A stretch of 62,329 nt of DNA. Source: Acetobacteraceae bacterium (GTDB lineage: Bacteria > Pseudomonadota > Alphaproteobacteria > Acetobacterales > Acetobacteraceae). This document shows, piece after piece, positions 53,128 to 60,180 of this stretch. The position numbers were made by a program, and so were the translations under genes. Position 1 is the stretch's first letter. Each line of letters opens with the position of its first letter. Location: contig CANGNF010000029.1 of assembly GCA_947455205.1 (NCBI GenBank), positions 1-62,329 of the forward strand, written 5' to 3'. The notes under the pieces are model-generated. The model had not been told where the DNA came from and ran no database searches. It worked only from the letters and a program-made list of their open reading frames with translations.

Positions 53128-53877
53128 ATGGCGTTCTACCGTGGCATGACCTGCAGCAACGTCACCCTGAAGGGCGATGGCGGCACCCCCATCACCGCCT
53201 ATGTCGCCAAGCCGGAAGGCAAGGGCCCCTTCCCCGGCGTGGTGCTGATCCACCACCTGCCGGGCTGGAGCGAATACTACATCGAGACGACGCGCCGCTT
53301 CGCCCACCACGGCTACATCGCGATCTGCGCCAACCTGTATGAGCGCGCCGGCGAGGGCAACCCGGACGACGTCGCCGCCAAGGTGCGGGCCGAGGGCGGC
53401 ATCCCCGACGCGCAGATGGTGGGCGACACCGCCGCCGCCGTGGCCTGGATGCGCGCCCAGCCGGAGCTGAACGGCAAGGTCGGGCTGATCGGCTCCTGCT
53501 CCGGCGGGCGGCACGCCTTCATCTACGCCTGCCAGAAGCAGGACGTGGACGCGGTGGTGGAGGAATGGGGCGGCCGCGTGGTGATGGGCGCGGACGAGCT
53601 GAACGCCAAGACGCCGAAGGCGCCGATCGACATGACCGCCGGGCTCTCGGCCCCGCTGCTGGGCCTGTTCGGCAATGACGACCGCGCGCCTTCCCCGGAG
53701 CAGGTGGACCAGCACGAGGCGGCGCTGAAGGCCGCCGGCAAGACCTACGAATTCCACCGCTATGACGGCGCCGGCCATGGCTTCACCTACTGGCACCGCC
53801 CGCTGTACCGGCCGGAAGCGGCAATGGATGCCTGGGCGAAGATCTTTGCCTTCTTCGGCAAATACCTGGGCAAGTAG
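53128..53877 (+). CDS. dienelactone hydrolase family protein
   Basis: This 249-aa alpha/beta hydrolase has a cysteine-type nucleophile elbow GLIGSCSGGRHAF, in the style of dienelactone hydrolase, with the Asp in GNDDRAPSPEQV and the His in GAGHGFTYW. Dienelactone hydrolases open lactones in chloroaromatic degradation, but most homologues have unknown substrates. AAGGAGGGAA precedes the ATG at 53128. A DUF6295 gene follows after 3 bases, so the two are co-expressed. Confidence 0.87.
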   Translation: MAFYRGMTCSNVTLKGDGGTPITAYVAKPEGKGPFPGVVLIHHLPGWSEYYIETTRRFAHHGYIAICANLYERAGEGNPDDVAAKVRAEGGIPDAQMVGDTAAAVAWMRAQPELNGKVGLIGSCSGGRHAFIYACQKQDVDAVVEEWGGRVVMGADELNAKTPKAPIDMTAGLSAPLLGLFGNDDRAPSPEQVDQHEAALKAAGKTYEFHRYDGAGHGFTYWHRPLYRPEAAMDAWAKIFAFFGKYLGK

Positions 53878-53880
53878 CGC

Positions 53881-54186
53881 ATGTGCACCTCAATCATCGA
53901 GATCGCGGCGGCCGAGGGCATGGCCAAGCGCGGGGACCAGTGGTTCCCGCTGAGCCAGAGCGTCGTCGCCTATGACCACGCCCGGCACGCGCCGCTGGGC
54001 GATGTCATCACGCTGGACTTCACCAATACCAGCCTGGACCCCGGCGCCCGCGCCGCGGTGGAGCTGACGCTGGACAGCGCCAAGGCGCTGCGTGCGGCGC
54101 TGGACCGCGCCATTGCCGCCGCCGAGTACGAGGAGGCGGAAGTGCGCGGCGTGCGGGCGCCGCTGCGCCTGGTCGGCAACGGCTGA
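53881..54186 (+). CDS. DUF6295-like small protein
   Basis: This 101-aa protein begins MCTSIIEIAAAEGMAKRGDQWFPLSQSVVAYDHARHAPLGDVITLDF, which fits the family of about 90-100 aa proteins starting MCT and containing YDHxxHAPL. Function is unknown. His residues in DHARH and the lone N-terminal Cys could bind a metal, but that is inference. It starts 3 bases after the dienelactone hydrolase stop, and a long hairpin follows. Confidence 0.7.
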   Translation: MCTSIIEIAAAEGMAKRGDQWFPLSQSVVAYDHARHAPLGDVITLDFTNTSLDPGARAAVELTLDSAKALRAALDRAIAAAEYEEAEVRGVRAPLRLVGNG

Positions 54187-54219
54187 AATGGCGCCCCGGG
54201 CTTGCGCCGGGATTGCACC

Positions 54220-54248
54220 GCAGGGCTTGCGCCCAGGCGCAAGCCTGC
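54220..54248 (+). terminator. 13-bp hairpin after DUF6295 gene
   Basis: GCAGG-GCTTGCGCC pairs with GGCGCAAGCCTGC around a CA loop, 13 bp with one bulged G (54220-54248). There is no T-run. It ends 13 bases before the selO ATG, so it could also affect selO translation. Confidence 0.5.
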
Positions 54249-54261
54249 CGAAATGTAGGGG

Positions 54262-55719
54262 ATGGCCCTCGCGATCCCCTTCCACAACACCTACGCCCAC
54301 CTGCCGGACCGGCTGTTCGCCCGGCTGCCGCCCACGCCGGTGGCGGCGCCCCGGCTGCTGCAGCTGAACCTGCCGCTGGCCGAGGCGCTGGGGCTGGACC
54401 CCCAGGCCCTGGCCAGCGCCGACGGCGTGGCGGCCCTGGCCGGCAACCTGGTGCCGCCGGGCGCCGACCCCATCGCCCAGGCCTATGCCGGGCACCAGTT
54501 CGGCCACTTCAACCCCAAGCTGGGCGATGGCCGCGCCATCCTGCTCGGCGAGGTCATCGGCCGCGACGGCCAGCCGCGCGACCTGCAGTTGAAGGGCAGC
54601 GGCCCCACCCCCTGGTCACGCGGCGGCGATGGCCGCGCCGGCATCGGCCCGGTGCTGCGGGAATACCTGATCAGCGAGGCGATGCACGCGTTGGGCATTC
54701 CGACCACGCGTTCGCTGGCCGCCGTCGCCACCGGGGAGGAAATCTTCCGCGAAGTGCCGGTCTGGGGCGCGGTGTTGACCCGGGTGGCCAGCAGCCACCT
54801 GCGCGTCGGCACCTTCCAGTACTTCGCGGCGCGGCGGGACGTGGAGGCGCTGCGGACCCTGACCGACTACGCCCTGGCCCGTCACTACCCGGGGGCCGAG
54901 GGCGCCGCCGGGCTGCTGGCCGGCGTGGTCGCGCGCCAGGCGGAGCTGGTGGCGCGCTGGATGCTGGTCGGCTTCATCCACGGCGTGATGAACACCGACA
55001 ACTGCGCCATCAGCGGCGAGACCATCGACTACGGCCCCTGCGCCTTCATGGATGCCTACGACCCCGAGACGGTGTTCAGCAGCATCGACCACGCGGGACG
55101 CTACCGCTACGGCCACCAGCCCAGCATCGTGCAGTGGAACCTGGCGCGGCTGGCCGAGGCGCTGCTGCCGCTGCTTTCCGAGGATGAGGACCAGGCGGTG
55201 GCGCTGGCGCAGGAGATCCTGGCCGGCTTCGCCCCGCGCTTCCACGCCGCCTGGCGCGCCGGCCTGGGCCGCAAGCTGGGCCTGGCCACGGCGCAGGACG
55301 GCGACGAGGCGCTGGCCCAGGGCCTGCTGCAGGCGATGTACGAGGCCAAGGCCGACTTCACGCTGGGCTTCCATCACCTGGCGGCGGCGGCCGAGGGCGA
55401 TGCCGCCGCGCTGCGCGACCAGTTCCTGGGCACCGCGGCGCTGGACGCCTGGCTGCCGCGCTGGCAGGCCCGGCTGGCCGCCGAGCCGACCACGCCGGAA
55501 GCGCGCCGCGCGGTCATGCGCCACGCCAACCCGGCGGTGATCCCGCGCAACCACCTGGTGGAGGAAGCGCTGGCCGCCGCCGCCGAGCACGACGACCTGG
55601 CACCGTTCGAGGCGCTGCTGGCGGTGCTGCGCCAGCCCTTCACCCCGCCGGAAGACCTGCGCTACGCCCAGCCCGCCATGGGCGGCATGCCGGGCTACCA
55701 GACCTTCTGCGGCACCTGA
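54262..55719 (+). CDS. selO: protein adenylyltransferase SelO (YdiU/UPF0061)
   Basis: This 485-aa pseudokinase-fold enzyme transfers AMP from ATP to Ser, Thr or Tyr of proteins and helps in redox stress. Landmarks are [52 protein letters not shown], and the metal-binding [28 protein letters not shown]. The C-terminus reads YQTFCGT, keeping a Cys three residues from the end, where eukaryotic forms carry selenocysteine. The gene probably has its own start site after the hairpin. Confidence 0.93.
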   Translation: MALAIPFHNTYAHLPDRLFARLPPTPVAAPRLLQLNLPLAEALGLDPQALASADGVAALAGNLVPPGADPIAQAYAGHQFGHFNPKLGDGRAILLGEVIGRDGQPRDLQLKGSGPTPWSRGGDGRAGIGPVLREYLISEAMHALGIPTTRSLAAVATGEEIFREVPVWGAVLTRVASSHLRVGTFQYFAARRDVEALRTLTDYALARHYPGAEGAAGLLAGVVARQAELVARWMLVGFIHGVMNTDNCAISGETIDYGPCAFMDAYDPETVFSSIDHAGRYRYGHQPSIVQWNLARLAEALLPLLSEDEDQAVALAQEILAGFAPRFHAAWRAGLGRKLGLATAQDGDEALAQGLLQAMYEAKADFTLGFHHLAAAAEGDAAALRDQFLGTAALDAWLPRWQARLAAEPTTPEARRAVMRHANPAVIPRNHLVEEALAAAAEHDDLAPFEALLAVLRQPFTPPEDLRYAQPAMGGMPGYQTFCGT

Positions 55720-55733
55720 AGGCGCCGCCCGCG

Positions 55734-56354
55734 CTACAGCGTGCGGATTTCCACCTTGCGGAAGCGCACCACGCCGCGGTCATTCGCCACGCCGGCGGCA
55801 TCCTTCACGCCGTCGCCGTGCTGCAGCGCGATCCGGCCGCTGGCGTGCTTGCCGTCGCGGGCGCCGTCCACCGTCTTCTGCCCGTTCAGGATCACGGTGA
55901 AGCGGTCGCCCCGCGCGGTGATGTCGAAGGTGTTCCAGCGGCCGCCGGCACGCGGCATGGGGTTGACGGCGGCAACGCCGACGATGGCGCCGGTGCCGTA
56001 GTTCTGCTCCGGCCGCTCGTCCCAGATGTTCACCTCGTACGCGTTGGTCGCGGTGATGGTGTTGGGGTCGGTGCAGCGGATGAAGATGCCGCTGTTGGTC
56101 GCGGTATCCACCCAGAACTCGGCGACCATCTGGAAGTCGCCATAGGCGCGCCTGGTCACCAGCAGGCCGTTGCCGCGGTCGGCCACCAGCACGCCGTTCT
56201 CCACCCGCCAATTGGCGCTGCCGAGCTTGTCGAAGCCGTCGAGGTCGCGGCCGTTGAACAGCGGCGTCATGCCGGCCTGGGCGGAAGCGGCGTGCCACGG
56301 GCCAGCCCCGGCGGCGCCAGCCAGCAGGGCAAGGTTGAACGACCTGCGGTTCAT
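55734..56354 (-). CDS. exported DUF1080 (3-keto-disaccharide hydrolase-like) protein
   Basis: This 206-aa protein has a signal peptide MNRRSFNLALLAGAAGAGPWHAASAQA. The mature domain has MTPLFNGRDLDGFDKLG, NSGIFIRCTDP, YEVNIWDERPEQNYGTGAIVG and RWNTFDITARGDRFTVILNGQ, the concanavalin-like fold of DUF1080. Some members cleave 3-keto-glycosides. GGAGGAT precedes the ATG at 56354. It is convergent with selO (14-base gap) and divergent from the TonB-dependent receptor. A TACGCTTCGGC string about 87 bases upstream resembles the TAGGCTTCGGC promoter strings elsewhere. Confidence 0.85.
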   Translation of the reverse strand: MNRRSFNLALLAGAAGAGPWHAASAQAGMTPLFNGRDLDGFDKLGSANWRVENGVLVADRGNGLLVTRRAYGDFQMVAEFWVDTATNSGIFIRCTDPNTITATNAYEVNIWDERPEQNYGTGAIVGVAAVNPMPRAGGRWNTFDITARGDRFTVILNGQKTVDGARDGKHASGRIALQHGDGVKDAAGVANDRGVVRFRKVEIRTL

Positions 56355-56525
56355 GCGGAGATCCTCCCGAAGCGTCCGCTTGCGCGCGGACTTGCCCCCG
56401 CCGGCGGGCCGGGCTGGCCCGCCCTGCATGGGGTCTGCCGAAGCGTAGGGCCGGACCGGCCGCGACGGTATCCCGATTCGCCAGCGCCCCCTTGCCCGGC
56501 CGGCCGCCGGCTTGTCCGTTGAAAT

Positions 56526-56543
56526 GGTATGTTATAACGTACC
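56526..56543 (+). promoter_or_regulatory. Zur-box-like palindrome overlapping receptor promoter
   Basis: GGTATGTTATAACGTACC is an 18-base palindrome broken at one symmetric pair, with the GTTATAAC core found in zinc-uptake regulator (Zur) operators. It is the only AT-rich spot here, also offers TATAAC as a -10 box, and lies 53 bases before the receptor ATG. Confidence 0.55.
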
Positions 56544-56596
56544 TTCGGAGGCGACCCGCCGGCATGGCGGGGCAGCGACCGAAGGAGTGCTTCCGG

Positions 56597-58723
56597 ATGC
56601 GAAGGGTCAAACTGGCGCAACGCCCCGGCAGGACCGGCCTGGCGACCGCCGCCTGCATCGCCGGCATCCTGGCCGCGCTGTCGGCCGCCGCGCAGCAGGG
56701 CGGGCCGGACCTGGAACTGCCCGAGGTCGTGGTCGAGGCGCGGCGTGCCGCCGCCGCGCGCCAGGCCATCCTCACCCGCCACGGCGCCCGCGACTACCAG
56801 GTGGACCGCGAGACCATCGAGGGCCTGCCCGGCGGCGGCAACCAGCCGTTGAACCAGGTGCTGCTGCAGACCCCCGGCGTGGTGCAGGACAGCTTCGGCG
56901 AGATCCATGTCCGCGGCGAACACCGCAACCTGCAATACCGGCTTAACGGCGTGCAACTGCCCGAGGGGCTGTCCGGCTTCGGCCAGGTGTTCGACGCCCG
57001 GTCGCTGCGCAGCGTCAGCCTGCTGACCGGCGCGCTGCCGGCGCAATTCGGCTTCCGCACCAATGCGGTGATCGACCTGGAGACGCGCAGCGGCGCGCTC
57101 GACCCCGGCGGCAGCCTTGGCGTCTATGGCGGTGCGCGCGGGCTGGTGCAGCCGCATGCCGGTTGGGCCGGGATGTTCGGCGGCTGGGACATCTTCGCCA
57201 ATGGCAGCCTGCTGCGCAGCCAGCAGGGCATCGAGAACCCGACCAATTCGCGGAAGGCGATCCACGACAACACCGAGCAGGCGCGCGGCCTGTTCGCCGC
57301 CAGCCGCCAGCTGGACGACACCACCCGGCTTTCGCTGATCGCCGGCACCTCGCTGAACCGCTTCCAGATTCCCAATTCGCGCGGGCAAGCCCCGCAGTTC
57401 ACCGCCAACGGCGTCTCCGACTTCGACAGCGCCGCGCTGCGGGCGCGGCAATGGGAGCGCAACTGGTTCGGCGTGGCGGCGGTGCAGAAGTCGCTCGGCG
57501 ACATCGACCTGCAGATCGCGCCCTTCATCCGCTATTCCTCGATCCACTACCTGCCGAGCACGAAGGGCGAGCTGGTGTTCAACGGCGTCGCCTCCGATGT
57601 CTTCCGTTCCAACCTGGCCATGGGCACGCAGGCCGACGCCGCCTGGCGCCTCAACACCGCGCACACGCTGCGCGCCGGCTTCCAGTTCACCGGGGAGCGC
57701 ACCGGCTTCCGCACCAGCACCACGGTGCTGCCGCTGGATGCCGACGGCAACGCGGTGGACAATCCCTTCGCCGTCAACGACCGGTTCGGCCGCACCGGCT
57801 GGCTGCTGGGCGGCTATGTGCAGGATGAATGGCGGCTGACCGACCGGCTGACCCTGAACCTCGGCGCCCGCTGGGACCAGATGGTGGAGTACGTCACCGC
57901 CGGGCAGGTCTCGCCGCGGGTGAACATGGTGTGGCAGCCAACCGAGACCACCACGCTGCATGCCGGCTACGCCCGCACCTTCACGCCGCCGCAGTTCGAG
58001 CTGGTCTCGGGCACGGCGATCCAGCAATTCGCCAACACCACCAACGCCGCGCCCACGGCGCAGAACGACCCGGTGCGGCCCGAGCGCGCGCATCGCTTCG
58101 ACGCCGGCGTCTCGCAGAAGCTGGCGCCGAACCTGACCGTCGGGATCGACGCCTACTACAAGGATGTCCGCGACCTGCTGGACTTCGGCCAGTTCGGCAA
58201 TGCGCTGATCTTCACGCCCTTCAACTACCGGCGCGGCAAGGTCTATGGCGTGGAGTTCAGCGGCAGTTGGCGCACCGAGCGGTGGCTGACCTACGCCAAC
58301 CTGGCCATCAGCCGGTCAGCCGCCACGCAGATCCGCTCGGCGCAGTTCACCTTCGATGCCGATGAGCTGGCCTACATCAACCGCAAGTACGTCCGCACCG
58401 ACCACGACCAGCTCTACACCGGCTCGGCCGGGGCCATCTGGCGCGGCTGGGACGGCGGCCGGCTGGGCGCGACCATGCTGTACGGCAACGGTCTGCGCAG
58501 CGGCTTCGCCAATACGCAGAAGCTGGCGCCCTACGCCACGCTGAACCTGGGCGTGCAGCAGGACTTCACCGGCCCGGACCGGGCCACCTGGACCGCGCGG
58601 CTGGACCTGATCAACGCCTTCGACAGCAGCTACCAGCTGCGCAGCGGCACCGGCATCGGCGTGGGCGCGCCGCAGTTCGGCGCCCGGCGGGGTGTATTCG
58701 CGGGCCTGGCGCGGAGCTTCTGA
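56597..58723 (+). CDS. TonB-dependent outer-membrane receptor, possibly zinc-regulated
   Basis: This 708-aa protein has a signal peptide (RTGLATAACIAGILAALSAAAQ). The plug domain starts at LPEVVVEARR, with LNQVLLQTPGVVQDSFGEIHVRGEHRNLQYRLNGVQLPEG typical of TonB receptors. A beta-barrel follows and ends with LARSF, the terminal aromatic needed for outer-membrane assembly. GAAGGAG lies 9 bases before the ATG at 56597. The upstream Zur-like box suggests repression by zinc and a role like ZnuD, but the barrel is not His-rich, so the ligand is uncertain. It has no adjacent ABC importer. Confidence 0.87.
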   Translation: MRRVKLAQRPGRTGLATAACIAGILAALSAAAQQGGPDLELPEVVVEARRAAAARQAILTRHGARDYQVDRETIEGLPGGGNQPLNQVLLQTPGVVQDSFGEIHVRGEHRNLQYRLNGVQLPEGLSGFGQVFDARSLRSVSLLTGALPAQFGFRTNAVIDLETRSGALDPGGSLGVYGGARGLVQPHAGWAGMFGGWDIFANGSLLRSQQGIENPTNSRKAIHDNTEQARGLFAASRQLDDTTRLSLIAGTSLNRFQIPNSRGQAPQFTANGVSDFDSAALRARQWERNWFGVAAVQKSLGDIDLQIAPFIRYSSIHYLPSTKGELVFNGVASDVFRSNLAMGTQADAAWRLNTAHTLRAGFQFTGERTGFRTSTTVLPLDADGNAVDNPFAVNDRFGRTGWLLGGYVQDEWRLTDRLTLNLGARWDQMVEYVTAGQVSPRVNMVWQPTETTTLHAGYARTFTPPQFELVSGTAIQQFANTTNAAPTAQNDPVRPERAHRFDAGVSQKLAPNLTVGIDAYYKDVRDLLDFGQFGNALIFTPFNYRRGKVYGVEFSGSWRTERWLTYANLAISRSAATQIRSAQFTFDADELAYINRKYVRTDHDQLYTGSAGAIWRGWDGGRLGATMLYGNGLRSGFANTQKLAPYATLNLGVQQDFTGPDRATWTARLDLINAFDSSYQLRSGTGIGVGAPQFGARRGVFAGLARSF

Positions 58724-58770
58724 CGCCTGATCGCCGCCGGTCGAATCACCGGCGGCGTGGATCAGCCGCG
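58724..58770 (+). repeat. dispersed palindromic element, copy C
   Basis: A 10-bp inner stem (58732-58741 with 58748-58757) and an outer CTGAT/ATCAG pair (58727-58731 with 58761-58765) are followed by CCGC. It begins directly after the receptor stop codon. Confidence 0.75.
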
Positions 58771-58802
58771 CGCACCCCAGTCCGGCGCCAACCAGCCCCG
58801 CG

Positions 58803-60170
58803 TCAGGGCTGGGCGCACCAGTTCCAGCTTACCGAGCAGCTGGGGTTCTGGCCCTGGCAGCTGGTCATCGCTTTCTGCTGCGCCTCGGCCATGGTCGCGG
58901 CATAGGCCCAGCCCCAACCGCTGCCATCCTGCTGGTTGCGGGCCAGGGCGAAGCAGGCGTTGGTGAAGGCGGTGGTGTGGATGCACTGGGTGGAATCAGG
59001 GTCGTTCTCGCACAGCCGGCGCGCCTGGGCCCTGGCGTCCTGTTCGCTGATGGAGCTGATGTAGCGGTAGAATTTATTGCGGTTGTCCCGCTCCACCGAG
59101 GCCCATCGCGTGTTGCGTCGCCGCTCGGCCTCCGCCGCCTCGGCGCGGGCAACCTCGGCCCGCCGGCGCTCGGCGTCGGCCGCATCGGCGCGGGCCTGGT
59201 CGGCACGGCGCCGTTCCAGCGCTGCCAGCGGCCCCCGCGCCACCTCCTCCAGCCGCGCCAGGGAGGCGCTGTCCAGGTAGCCGGTCTCCGGCAGGCGCTG
59301 GCCGCGCTGGAAGGCCAGCACCGCCTGGCGCGTGCGCGGGCCGGGCAGGCCATCGGGCTCGCCGGCGTCGAAATTCAGCGCCCCCAGCGCGCGCTGCGCC
59401 CCGGCCCAGCGCTCCCGGGTCAGGCCCAGGCTGCCTTCCGCCTGCTCAGGCGAGAGTGCGGCGGCGGCGGGCGGTGCCGGGGCCGGCGCTGGTGCCAGTG
59501 CCGGGGCCGGTGGCGGCGGGAAGGTCTGCAGCCGCAGCGCCGCCAGCAGCCGCGCCGCCGCAAGTTCGGCGAAGGGGCTGGCCGGAAACCGCGCCAGATG
59601 GTCGGCATCCGCGACCGGGTCGCGGGCGGCGCCGCTTGCCGCCCATTCCGCCAGTTCGTCCGGCCGGGCCTCGGCACGCAGCGGGCGGGCCATGAACTCC
59701 CGCCCGAACGCCCGCAGCGTTGCCTCCATCGCCGGCATCGGCACTTCCACCAGGCTGGCGGCCGGGCAGCTGGCCGGCTGGGCGATGGCGACGCGCAGCT
59801 GCAGCGTCGGCGCTTCCGGCGTGCCGGCCTGCTGCAGCACGACGAACAGGCTGCCCGGGGTCAGCGTGCATTGCTCGCCGCTGCCTGTGTCCACCGCGCC
59901 CAGGGGCGCCGCCGGGCTGATCCGCCGCAGGCTGGCGGCCGCCAGCAGGATGGCCTGCGCCGCATCCAGCGGCGGGGTGGCCACGGCAGCGCCCAGCAGC
60001 CGGCGCGCCTCGGCCGCAAGCGTGCCCTGCGGGAATACCCGCAGGTAGGCGCGCAGCTCCTCCGGCTGGTCGGGGGCAACCCCCTGGCGGAACAACTCCT
60101 CGGTCGCATTCTGGGCCAGGGCCGGCGTGGCGCCGACCAGCGCCGCCAGCAGCAGCAGGAGCTTGTGCAT
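58803..60170 (-). CDS. exported peptidoglycan-binding / DUF4189 protein
   Basis: This 455-aa protein starts MHKLLLLLAALVGATPALAQ (signal peptide). In order it has an unnamed domain with GEQCTLTPGSLFVV and CPAASLVEV (about residues 98-160), an Ala/Pro-rich linker, a peptidoglycan-binding_1-like helix bundle (ALGALNFDAGEPDGLPGPRTRQAVLAFQRG), a charged coiled stretch rich in RRADQARADAADAERRR, and a C-terminal Cys-rich DUF4189 domain (CENDPDSTQCIHTTAFTNACFALARN to the end). It is presumably periplasmic and wall-associated. GAGG precedes the ATG at 60170. The start is 10 bases after the stop of the next gene, with which it shares the first domain. Confidence 0.8.
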   Translation of the reverse strand: MHKLLLLLAALVGATPALAQNATEELFRQGVAPDQPEELRAYLRVFPQGTLAAEARRLLGAAVATPPLDAAQAILLAAASLRRISPAAPLGAVDTGSGEQCTLTPGSLFVVLQQAGTPEAPTLQLRVAIAQPASCPAASLVEVPMPAMEATLRAFGREFMARPLRAEARPDELAEWAASGAARDPVADADHLARFPASPFAELAAARLLAALRLQTFPPPPAPALAPAPAPAPPAAAALSPEQAEGSLGLTRERWAGAQRALGALNFDAGEPDGLPGPRTRQAVLAFQRGQRLPETGYLDSASLARLEEVARGPLAALERRRADQARADAADAERRRAEVARAEAAEAERRRNTRWASVERDNRNKFYRYISSISEQDARAQARRLCENDPDSTQCIHTTAFTNACFALARNQQDGSGWGWAYAATMAEAQQKAMTSCQGQNPSCSVSWNWCAQP

Positions 60171-60180
60171 CTTCCCCACC

